DNA from: JBPRGG01 sp051418075
GTDB taxonomy: Bacteria; Bacteroidota; Bacteroidia; Cytophagales; Cyclobacteriaceae
DNA length: 6,772 bases
Assembly: GCA_051418075.1 (NCBI GenBank)
Contig: JBPRGG010000184.1
Coordinates: 1 to 6,772 of the forward strand
Direction: 5' to 3'
Shown in pieces: positions 1 to 6,285 of this stretch. Position numbers and translations under genes: made by a program. Positions within the stretch are counted from its first letter, which is position 1; each line of letters starts with the position of its first letter. The notes beneath the pieces are model-generated. The model worked only from the letters and a program-made list of their open reading frames with translations. It ran no database searches and had not been told where the DNA came from.

Positions 1-267
1 GTGGGTCCCAGACCACACCCAATCAAACTGAACGAACAATTTTCTCCCCAAATAGAAAAATTTAAAGCCCGCCATTTTGTAAAACCAGGTATTACCGGTT
101 TGGCTCAGGCCAAAGGTTTCAGAGGAGAAACCAGCACACTCCATTTGATGAAAAATCGGGTTAAGCTGGATCGTTTCTATATTGAAAACTGGTCACTGAT
201 CCTGGATCTGAAAATTATTATTCTTACCCTGCTCTCCATTGCCAAAGGCGATGAAAATGCCTATTAA
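1..267 (+). CDS. Undecaprenyl-phosphate sugar transferase, C-terminal part (5' end outside window)
   Basis: This is the last 88 residues of a bacterial sugar transferase (WcaJ/WbaP/EpsL-type). The family moves a sugar-1-phosphate, often glucose or galactose, from a nucleotide sugar to undecaprenyl phosphate at the inner membrane, which starts an exopolysaccharide, capsule or O-antigen unit. The fragment opens inside the conserved VGPRP motif (GPRPHP at residues 2-7). It continues with KPGITGLAQ (28-36), an RGET motif (41-44) common in Bacteroidota members, and the closing D-x2-Y-x3-NWS-x4-DL pattern (57-70) before a hydrophobic tail. The GTG at base 1 is almost certainly an internal valine codon: the N-terminal membrane segments and the rest of the catalytic domain lie upstream. 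The gene ends with TAA and converges on cysQ. The family is clear; the sugar specificity cannot be read from this piece. Confidence 0.93.
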   Translation: MGPRPHPIKLNEQFSPQIEKFKARHFVKPGITGLAQAKGFRGETSTLHLMKNRVKLDRFYIENWSLILDLKIIILTLLSIAKGDENAY

Positions 268-535
268 TGACAGCGACCGAGGAAGGCAGACTACTGTTTT
301 ATAAGAATTAATTAATGGCAGAGATCTCATAATCGAAAATGTGTGTAGCCAGCTGCGGTTGGTAATACAAATCTGATCTGCAATTAGCAATCTTTTTCGC
401 TCCAGGGCCGCTGGGCTCCGCATTCTCCACAGGAGGATTGTGTTTGATCCGCGCATGGCCTTGCTGACTCAAGGATAAAACAAGACCCTTTAATCTACAA
501 TATGTACAGCAATGCTAAAATTTAATCTGTATATC
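268..535. other. Convergent intergenic gap with a GC-rich patch; no gene recognised
   Basis: This is 268 bases between the 3' ends of the sugar transferase and cysQ. I find no convincing protein, tRNA or clear rho-independent terminator. Bases 391-460 are about 60% G+C by my count, against about 37% for 301-360 and about 28% for 481-540, so composition shifts sharply inside the gap. The patch contains short inverted repeats: CCAG/CTGG at 402-414, CTCC/GGAG at 425-435 and, just beyond, CCTTG/CAAGG at 459-474. None is followed by a T-run. A minus-strand reading frame crosses the patch and runs into the sugar transferase gene, but it resembles no family I know. The gap may hold a decayed element, a dispersed repeat or a structured RNA; the sequence alone does not decide. 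Confidence 0.5.
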
Positions 536-1300
536 CTAAAACCCCACACATAAAAAACCTCCATTCCTCAAATCCTCCTTATTATAAGTAAACGGCTCCT
601 CCGAAGTTCCCCTATAAACCTTCCCTCCAGCTGCCTCTACAATAGCCTGCCCAGCTGCCGTATCCCATTCCATAGTTGGATTATGACGGTAATAAATATC
701 TGCTTTGCCTTCTGCTATCATACAAAACTTTAAGGAACTACCTATCGAAATAAAATCTTTAACCTTATATTGAGTAAATAATGCCTCTTCTTCCGGTGCT
801 CCGTGTGAACGACTCCTTACCCCTACCAGACCTTCCTTTTTTTGATTGACCTTTAATTTTTCAATTTGCCCTCCCTTTTCCAGGTAAGCTTTCCCATTTT
901 GAGTAAAATATAATAAATCAAGATCAGGTGCAAAAATAAATCCTTCCACCGGTCTTTCTTTCTCCATTAAAGCTATATTGACTGTAAACTCCCCATTTCT
1001 TTTAATAAACTCCTTGGTCCCATCTAAGGGATCTACCAGCCAGAAAGTATCATAATTTTTCCTCTGGTCATAAGGAATATCCTTCCCTTCTTCAGAAATA
1101 ATCGGAATCTCCGGAAAAATAGATTGAAGTTGATGGGTAATTAGCTCATTCGATTTTTTATCAGCCAAAGTTAGGGGTGAATTGTCTGCTTTTATATCTA
1201 CTGCTTCAAACATTTGCTTATTTTGGTATACCTCCATTATCAGAGCACCTGCCTCTCGAACTAATTTTTTGATCGATTCAGTCTGTCTTTGGTCTAGCAT
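536..1300 (-). CDS. cysQ: 3'(2'),5'-bisphosphate nucleotidase CysQ
   Basis: CysQ is a Mg-dependent phosphatase of the inositol-monophosphatase superfamily. It hydrolyses PAP (and PAPS) to AMP (or APS), clearing the inhibitory by-product of PAPS-using enzymes. Counted from the ATG at 1300 (254 aa, normal for the family), the metal-binding residues are visible: SEE near 69-71, DPLDGTKEF at 90-98 and EWDTAAG at 211-217. An IGSSLKFC stretch near 186-193 matches the substrate-side loop. A TTG three codons upstream (1309) is also possible, but the ATG gives the usual start MLDQ... followed directly by the first helix, so I chose it. The gene is divergent from cysC across 102 bases, which fits paired production and disposal of PAPS. 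No convincing promoter was found for it; TAATATTG on the minus strand (1330-1337) matches 7 of 8 bases of the Bacteroidota -7 element but lacks a well-placed -33 TTG. Confidence 0.95.
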   Translation of the reverse strand: MLDQRQTESIKKLVREAGALIMEVYQNKQMFEAVDIKADNSPLTLADKKSNELITHQLQSIFPEIPIISEEGKDIPYDQRKNYDTFWLVDPLDGTKEFIKRNGEFTVNIALMEKERPVEGFIFAPDLDLLYFTQNGKAYLEKGGQIEKLKVNQKKEGLVGVRSRSHGAPEEEALFTQYKVKDFISIGSSLKFCMIAEGKADIYYRHNPTMEWDTAAGQAIVEAAGGKVYRGTSEEPFTYNKEDLRNGGFLCVGF

Positions 1301-1340
1301 AATTGTCAATTATATTATTATCTTTAAGGCAATATTAAGG
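1301..1340. promoter_or_regulatory. Possible operator-like repeats between cysQ and cysC
   Basis: Two short structures sit in the divergent intergenic region. AATTGTCAATT (1301-1311) is a perfect inverted repeat around one central base, directly upstream of the cysQ ATG. TTAAGG occurs at 1324-1329 and again at 1335-1340, exactly 11 bases apart, about one helical turn. Either could bind a regulator shared by cysQ and the cysCDN genes. Short repeats in AT-rich DNA arise easily by chance, so this is only a candidate. Confidence 0.2.
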
Positions 1341-1359
1341 TAAAATGTGAGAAAACCTA

Positions 1360-1388
1360 TTGTTTTACCGGCTTTAATACTATTTTTG
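1360..1388 (+). promoter_or_regulatory. Bacteroidota-type promoter for cysC
   Basis: TTG at 1360-1362 (-33 element), an 18-base spacer and TATTTTTG at 1381-1388, a full match to the TAnnTTTG -7 element used by the Bacteroidota primary sigma factor. Transcription would be expected to start a few bases after 1388, roughly 1392-1397, only about 6-11 bases before the cysC start at 1403, so the leader would be extremely short. It is the best promoter match I found in the window and probably drives cysC-cysD-cysN and perhaps genes beyond. Confidence 0.65.
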
Positions 1389-1402
1389 CAAAAATTTTAG
1401 TT

Positions 1403-1999
1403 TTGTTAAATATTCATCCCATTTTCGACCGGCAGTTGAAGCAAGAAGACAAAGAGAAGCTACTTCAACAAAAAGGATTGGTAATCTGGTTTATCGGGTT
1501 ATCCGGATCTGGTAAAAGTACCCTGGCTAATGCCCTGGAGAATCATTTGCATCAGCTCGGTTATCTGACCAAATTATTGGACGGAGATAATTTACGTACT
1601 GGTGTCAATAAAAACCTTGGATTTTCGAAGGAAGACCGGATAGAAAATATCCGTCGAGCTGCAGAAACCTCCAAACTTTTCCTTCATTGCGGGATTATTA
1701 CAATGTGTTCCCTGATCAGTCCCACCAGCCAGGTACGGGAAATGTCAAGGAAAATTATCGGGCCGGAAAATTATGTTGATGTTTATGTCAATTGCTCCCT
1801 GGAGGTATGCGAACAAAGAGATGTAAAAGGTTTATATGCCAAAGCCAGAAAAGGAGAAATCCCGGATTTTACTGGTATTTCCTCTCCGTTTGAACCTCCT
1901 CAAAATCCGGCCGTTGAAGTAAAAACGGATCAGGACAGTCTTGAAGTATGCCTGGAACAGATTGTAAATTATATTGAACCAAAAATCAAGTGGATTTAG
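1403..1999 (+). CDS. cysC: Adenylylsulfate (APS) kinase CysC
   Basis: CysC phosphorylates adenosine 5'-phosphosulfate with ATP to give PAPS, the activated sulfate donor, in the cytoplasm. The 198-residue protein is a full-length stand-alone kinase. It shows a Walker A loop GLSGSGKS (32-39), the APS-binding LDGDNLR region (59-65), a GFSKEDRIENIRR helix (73-85), the ISP motif with the family's conserved serine at 106, and the closing CEQRDVKGLY and FTGISSPFE motifs. The start is TTG: no ATG or GTG lies between it and the Walker A loop, and the NIHP sequence right after it is what Bacteroidota CysC proteins usually carry at the N terminus. The predicted promoter ends about 14 bases upstream. cysD follows after 18 bases, so the two are almost certainly one transcript. 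It is not fused to CysN, unlike the CysNC bifunctional form of some bacteria. Confidence 0.95.
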   Translation: MLNIHPIFDRQLKQEDKEKLLQQKGLVIWFIGLSGSGKSTLANALENHLHQLGYLTKLLDGDNLRTGVNKNLGFSKEDRIENIRRAAETSKLFLHCGIITMCSLISPTSQVREMSRKIIGPENYVDVYVNCSLEVCEQRDVKGLYAKARKGEIPDFTGISSPFEPPQNPAVEVKTDQDSLEVCLEQIVNYIEPKIKWI

Positions 2000-2017
2000 A
2001 TATTATCGGAAATAATT

Positions 2018-2923
2018 ATGCATAAATACAGTTTAACTCATTTAGAACAATTAGAAGCAGAGGCCATATTTGTGATGCGTGAAGTGGCTTCTCAATTTGA
2101 AAAACCGGTACTGCTTTTCTCAGGTGGGAAAGATTCGATAGTAATGGTAAGGTTAGCTCAAAAGGCTTTCTGGCCGGCCAAAATCCCTTTCCCTCTGATG
2201 CATATTGATACAGGGCATAATTTTCAGGAAACCCTGGACTTCAGGGACAACCTGGTAGAGGAACTGGGGGTGGAACTGATTGTAAAAAAAGTACAGGACT
2301 CCATTGATCAGGGGAAAGCGGTGGAAGAAAAAGGGCCAAATGCCAGTAGAAATGTACTGCAAACCATTACATTATTAGATGCTATTGAAGAATTGAAAAT
2401 AGATGCTGCTTTCGGTGGAGGGCGTCGGGATGAAGAAAAAGCCAGGGCCAAGGAAAGGTTCTTTTCACACCGGGATGAATTTGGTCAGTGGGACCCTAAA
2501 AACCAAAGGCCGGAACTTTGGAACTTATTCAATGGACGAAAAAATATGGGTGAACATTTCCGGGTATTTCCCCTGAGTAACTGGACTGAAATGGATGTCT
2601 GGCAATATATCCTGAAAGAAAATGTGCCCATACCATCTATTTATTTTTCCCATAAGCGAGAGGTACTTTACAGAGATGGCACCATTTTAGCCAAATCAGC
2701 CTATATCCCTTTGCAGCAAGGTGAAAAATATGAGGAAAGGATCATTAGGTTCAGAACCATCGGAGACATGACCTGTACAGGTGCCGTAGAATCCACCGCA
2801 TCTACCCTGGAGGATATAATTGTAGAAGTTGCAGCTGCCAAGGTAACCGAGCGGGGAGGTCGTTATGATGACAGAAGGTCTGAAGCTGCCATGGAAGACC
2901 GGAAAAGACAGGGTTATTTTTAA
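2018..2923 (+). CDS. cysD: Sulfate adenylyltransferase subunit 2 (CysD)
   Basis: CysD is the catalytic subunit of the heterodimeric ATP sulfurylase. It joins sulfate and ATP to form APS and pyrophosphate, driven by GTP hydrolysis on CysN. At 301 residues it is close to the usual family length (about 300). It belongs to the PP-loop ATP pyrophosphatase superfamily: the SGGKDS loop is at 35-40, followed by the MHIDTGHNFQET stretch. Further on come GGGRRDEEKARAKER and FPLSNWTEMDVW, both typical of CysD, and a C-terminal arginine-rich tail ending RKRQGYF. The ATG start places the first helix as in homologues. It lies between cysC and cysN; the gap to cysN is 97 bases and only about 14% G+C by my count. 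Confidence 0.97.
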   Translation: MHKYSLTHLEQLEAEAIFVMREVASQFEKPVLLFSGGKDSIVMVRLAQKAFWPAKIPFPLMHIDTGHNFQETLDFRDNLVEELGVELIVKKVQDSIDQGKAVEEKGPNASRNVLQTITLLDAIEELKIDAAFGGGRRDEEKARAKERFFSHRDEFGQWDPKNQRPELWNLFNGRKNMGEHFRVFPLSNWTEMDVWQYILKENVPIPSIYFSHKREVLYRDGTILAKSAYIPLQQGEKYEERIIRFRTIGDMTCTGAVESTASTLEDIIVEVAAAKVTERGGRYDDRRSEAAMEDRKRQGYF

Positions 2924-3020
2924 TTTAAGCTGTCAGTAATAATTCTTTATTTACTATTTAATTATTTTTTAAGAATTAATAGCTGTTTATAAAATTGGAA
3001 TTTAATAATATTTAATCAAT

Positions 3021-4298
3021 ATGTCATTAGAACAAACATCTCAGGATTACCTTACCATGGACCTGTTAAGATTTAGTACGGCCGGCAGTGTAGATGACGG
3101 TAAAAGTACTCTGATTGGAAGAATGCTTTATGATACCAAGCAAATCTTTGAGGACCAAATGGACGCCCTGGAAAAATCCAGCAAATTAAGGGGGGATGAA
3201 CATGTGAACCTGGCTTTACTTACAGATGGATTAAGGGCGGAAAGGGAACAGGGAATTACCATTGATGTGGCTTACCGTTATTTTGCCACCCCTAAAAGAA
3301 AATTCATTATTGCCGATACGCCAGGTCATATCCAATATACCCGTAATATGGTTACCGGTGCTTCCACTTCCAATTTATCGGTTATATTGATAGATGCCCG
3401 CCAGGGTGTGGTGGAGCAAACCTGCCGTCATTCTTTTATTGCTTCATTACTGGGAATTAAGCACCTGATCCTCTGTGTAAACAAAATGGACCTGGTAGAT
3501 TACGATGAAAAAACCTTTTTAAAGATCAAAGAAGATTTTGAATCTTTCAGTTCCAAACTGGAAATTCCTGATATCAGGTATATTCCTATCAGTGCGTTAA
3601 AAGGGGATAATGTGGTAGATAATTCTGAAAATATGCCCTGGTACAAAGGTCCTACCTTTTTGTATACTTTAGAAAATGTACATATTTCCAGCGACTGGGA
3701 TTTTGTAGATTGCCGGTTCCCCGTCCAAAGAGTAATTCGGCCCCAATCTGATGATTTCCATGATTTCAGAGGATATGCCGGTCGAGTGGAAGGCGGTATT
3801 TTCAAACCTGGTGATGAAGTGATCGCTTTACCATCCGGCTTCAACAGTAAAATCAAATCCATTAAAACCATGGATCAGCATATTGATGAAGCCTTCCCAC
3901 CTATGTCAGTGGTCATGGAACTGGAAGATGACATTGATATCAGCCGGGGAGATATGATCGTCAGGCCCAACAATCAACCACAAATCGGACAGGATATAGA
4001 ATTGATGATTTGCTGGTTGAATGAAAAGAAATTAAATGTAGGGGGGAAATATGCGCTTAAACATACCACCAAAGAATTAAGATGTATTGTGAAGGATGTC
4101 AGGTATAAAGTCAATATCAACAACCTGCACCGGATTGAAGATGACCTGGAAATTGGTTTAAATGACATTGGACGGATCAGGATTCGAACCACTTCACCCT
4201 TATACTATGACAGTTATAAGAAAAATCGCTATACGGGTAGTATTATTTTGGTGGATGAATTTACCAATGAAACCGTAGGTGCAGGTATGATCATTTAA
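3021..4298 (+). CDS. cysN: Sulfate adenylyltransferase subunit 1, GTPase (CysN)
   Basis: CysN is the regulatory GTPase of ATP sulfurylase; GTP hydrolysis drives the unfavourable formation of APS by CysD. It is an EF-Tu/EF-1A-type translational GTPase relative. Visible motifs are G1 GSVDDGKS (22-29), the REQGIT switch region (75-80), G3 DTPGH (99-103), G4 NKMD (154-157) and G5 SAL (191-193), followed by beta-barrel domains. At 425 residues it is shorter than the roughly 475-residue enterobacterial protein, consistent with my recollection of Bacteroidota forms. It ends without a C-terminal APS-kinase domain, which agrees with the separate cysC upstream. The start ATG at 3021 leaves a short N-terminal tail before the GTPase domain; a second methionine at residue 13 is possible but less likely. 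No promoter match was found in the AT-rich gap upstream, so I infer transcription from the cysC promoter. Confidence 0.97.
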   Translation: MSLEQTSQDYLTMDLLRFSTAGSVDDGKSTLIGRMLYDTKQIFEDQMDALEKSSKLRGDEHVNLALLTDGLRAEREQGITIDVAYRYFATPKRKFIIADTPGHIQYTRNMVTGASTSNLSVILIDARQGVVEQTCRHSFIASLLGIKHLILCVNKMDLVDYDEKTFLKIKEDFESFSSKLEIPDIRYIPISALKGDNVVDNSENMPWYKGPTFLYTLENVHISSDWDFVDCRFPVQRVIRPQSDDFHDFRGYAGRVEGGIFKPGDEVIALPSGFNSKIKSIKTMDQHIDEAFPPMSVVMELEDDIDISRGDMIVRPNNQPQIGQDIELMICWLNEKKLNVGGKYALKHTTKELRCIVKDVRYKVNINNLHRIEDDLEIGLNDIGRIRIRTTSPLYYDSYKKNRYTGSIILVDEFTNETVGAGMII

Positions 4299-4335
4299 TT
4301 GAACAGGATTAAAACTCGTTTTGCTGAATATCTCT

Positions 4336-5364
4336 ATGATGCAGGAAAAAGTTGAACAGTATAAAAATGAAATAGCCAATTACCAGGTGGAATCAGAGCA
4401 GGACCTGGAAAATTACCGCCTGAGATTCATCAGCCGGAAAAGTGTGATAGGTGAATTATTTGGCCAGCTAAAGGATGTTGCTCCGGAGCATAGAAAACAG
4501 GTTGGGATTGGGTTAAACGAGCTTAAAAACCAGGCTCAGGAAAAATTTCAGGATTTGATTGCCCGGCAACAACAGCAAAAGCAGGCCGATCAATCAGCAC
4601 CCATCGACCTGACTTTGCCCCCGGTACAGCATGAATTAGGCACCATACATCCATTAACCATTGTTAGAACCAAAATTAATAAAATATTTGAACGAATAGG
4701 TTTTAACATTGTAGACGGACCGGAAATTGAAGATGACTGGCATAATTTTACGGCATTGAATTTTCCCGAAAATCATCCGGCCAGGGAAATGCAGGATACT
4801 TTCTTCATTGAAAAGAATCCGGATATGGCTTTAAGAACCCATACATCCTCCGTCCAAATCCGATTGATGGAAAACAAGAAGCCTCCCCTACGATCCATTA
4901 TGCCGGGTCGGGTATTTCGTAATGAAGCCATTTCAGCCCGGGCTCATTGTGTGTTTCACCAGGTTGAAGGCCTCTATGTGGATGAAAATGTGAGTTTTGC
5001 CGATCTGAAGCAAACCCTTTATTATTTTGCCCGTGAAATGTTTGGCAAAGATACCAGAATCAGGTTCCGACCTTCCTACTTTCCGTTTACCGAGCCCAGC
5101 GCTGAGATGGATATTTCTTGTTTGATCTGTAAGGGTGCAGGTTGTAATGTTTGTAAATACACCGGGTGGGTAGAAATAGGTGGAGCAGGTATGGTAGACC
5201 CACATGTTTTAAGCAATTGTCATATAGACCCGGAGCAGTATACAGGTTTTGCCTTTGGTATGGGTATAGAAAGGATCACCATGTTAAAATATGAGCTGAA
5301 GGATTTGCGTTTATTTACTGAGAATGACGTTAGATTTCTGAGACAGTTTGCTTCGGTACTATAG
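4336..5364 (+). CDS. pheS: Phenylalanine--tRNA ligase alpha subunit (PheS)
   Basis: PheS is the catalytic subunit of the alpha2-beta2 enzyme that charges tRNA-Phe in the cytoplasm. Counting from the ATG at 4336 (342 aa, normal length), residues 1 to about 90 form the N-terminal helical, tRNA-contacting arm. The class II synthetase core follows: LRTHTSSVQIR (166-176), the GRVFR and FHQVEG motif-2 region (191-212) and motif 3 GFAFGMGIER (304-313). Between them, C262, C265, C270 and C273 in a C-x2-C-x4-C-x2-C pattern look like a small metal-binding knuckle, seen in many PheS proteins. A TTG at 4321 would add five residues; ATG 4336, or ATG 4339 right after it, matches the usual family start better. 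The gap to cysN is only 37 bases, so read-through is likely. pheT is not adjacent, and separate pheS and pheT loci are not unusual in Bacteroidota. Confidence 0.97.
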   Translation: MMQEKVEQYKNEIANYQVESEQDLENYRLRFISRKSVIGELFGQLKDVAPEHRKQVGIGLNELKNQAQEKFQDLIARQQQQKQADQSAPIDLTLPPVQHELGTIHPLTIVRTKINKIFERIGFNIVDGPEIEDDWHNFTALNFPENHPAREMQDTFFIEKNPDMALRTHTSSVQIRLMENKKPPLRSIMPGRVFRNEAISARAHCVFHQVEGLYVDENVSFADLKQTLYYFAREMFGKDTRIRFRPSYFPFTEPSAEMDISCLICKGAGCNVCKYTGWVEIGGAGMVDPHVLSNCHIDPEQYTGFAFGMGIERITMLKYELKDLRLFTENDVRFLRQFASVL

Positions 5365-5426
5365 GATTTCATCTTATCACTATCAATTTTTGCCAGAGCT
5401 GCAATTCCAATAAATCCAATGAAGAA

Positions 5427-6191
5427 ATGAACATCAAAAAAGTAAAACTTTTTAAGACGGTTGATTTCAGCGTTGTAGATTATGAATCAGCCAGTGATGT
5501 CATTATTGAAAAAGCAAAGGCCAAAACCAGTTATGCCGTATTTGCCATGCCAGTACATGGTTTGGTTTTATCAGTCAGAGATCAAAAAATGAAAGCTGCC
5601 AGCCAAAGAGCAGACATGATTGTTCCTGATGGCCAACCTATCCGTTGGATAATGAATTTTTTTCATGGGACAAAGTTAAAAGACCGGGTTTATGGGCCTA
5701 CTTTAACTTTGCATGTCTTGGGAAAAGCCAATAAACATCAATTAAAAGTTTTTCTATACGGAGGAAATACCCAGGAAGTATTGTTAAAATTTGAAAGCTT
5801 CATAAAGGAACATTATCCCTCGGTTAATGTCTGTGGTACCTACAGAGAGGAATTTCCTGATGGTGAAACATTAGATCCGGAAGTTGTAAATAAATCGGGA
5901 GCTCATATCATACTGGTAGGAAGAGGCTGTCCTAAACAGGAACTGTGGATAGCCAAACAGAAGCATAGGATAAATGGAGTGATGATGGGTGTGGGAGCAG
6001 CCTTTAGTTTTCATTCAGGCATGATTCCTCAGGCTCCGGACTGGATGCAAAACAATGGATTGGAATGGCTTTTTCGCCTGCTAAAGGAACCGAGGCGTTT
6101 GTTAAAAAGATATGTTGTGACAAACTCAATTTTTTTGTTTTTAGTTATCAAAGAAATTATTCGGATTTTTATCAGTCCCCAAAAGTTATAA
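5427..6191 (+). CDS. WecG/TagA/CpsF-family glycosyltransferase (GT26)
   Basis: Members of this family (glycosyltransferase family 26) add a sugar, such as N-acetylmannosaminuronic acid, N-acetylmannosamine or glucose, to an undecaprenyl-diphosphate-linked sugar on the cytoplasmic side of the inner membrane. The 254-residue protein has the family landmarks: PDGQP (67-71) containing the Asp proposed as catalytic in TagA, DRVYGP (86-91), a YGG nucleotide-sugar loop (111-113), GCPKQE (167-172), GVGAAFSFHSG (188-198), then APDWMQNNGLEWLFRL (203-218) and EPRRLLKRY (221-229). A hydrophobic tail (about 230-249) probably anchors it to the membrane. The sequence AMPVHG (40-45) stands where many members have a Thr/Asn-containing motif, so donor and acceptor cannot be assigned. 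It lies 62 bases after pheS. With the sugar transferase at the left edge it suggests a polysaccharide assembly locus. The start at 5427 is the first in-frame ATG giving the expected N terminus. Confidence 0.9.
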   Translation: MNIKKVKLFKTVDFSVVDYESASDVIIEKAKAKTSYAVFAMPVHGLVLSVRDQKMKAASQRADMIVPDGQPIRWIMNFFHGTKLKDRVYGPTLTLHVLGKANKHQLKVFLYGGNTQEVLLKFESFIKEHYPSVNVCGTYREEFPDGETLDPEVVNKSGAHIILVGRGCPKQELWIAKQKHRINGVMMGVGAAFSFHSGMIPQAPDWMQNNGLEWLFRLLKEPRRLLKRYVVTNSIFLFLVIKEIIRIFISPQKL

Positions 6192-6285
6192 GTAATTGAT
6201 TCCTCAAAATACATCTGATTAATATCCGTGGATTGAAATATGAACCTCAAAAAACACGTTTATATTGTAAATCTAATCTTTCATA

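Noticed and set aside
193..456. Minus-strand 87-codon reading frame crossing the GC-rich patch and the end of the sugar transferase gene
   Set aside because: It overlaps the conserved 3' end of the sugar transferase, resembles no family I recognise and has a composition of the kind chance frames show.
2928..2984. Terminator between cysD and cysN
   Set aside because: The inverted repeat is AT-rich, interrupted, has a loop of over 20 bases and no T-run after it, and termination there would split two subunits of one enzyme.
3500..3871. Minus-strand 123-codon reading frame inside cysN
   Set aside because: It is antisense to a strongly conserved GTPase gene and its translation has no recognisable domain.
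4933..5205. Minus-strand 90-codon reading frame inside pheS
   Set aside because: It lies opposite the conserved catalytic core of PheS; no independent evidence of coding.
5385..5392. AATTTTTG as a -7 promoter element for the glycosyltransferase
   Set aside because: It matches 7 of 8 bases, but the nearest upstream TTG lies 34 bases away, well outside the usual spacing.
5419..5430. Three-codon mini-frame (M-K-K-stop) overlapping the glycosyltransferase ATG
   Set aside because: An ATGA overlap with a tiny frame is easily produced by chance in A-rich leaders; no attenuator structure accompanies it.
6202..6252. CCTCAAAA repeated at 6202-6209 and 6245-6252 upstream of the lipoprotein gene
   Set aside because: Two 8-base copies 43 bases apart in AT-rich DNA are not convincing as a regulatory or mobile-element signal.
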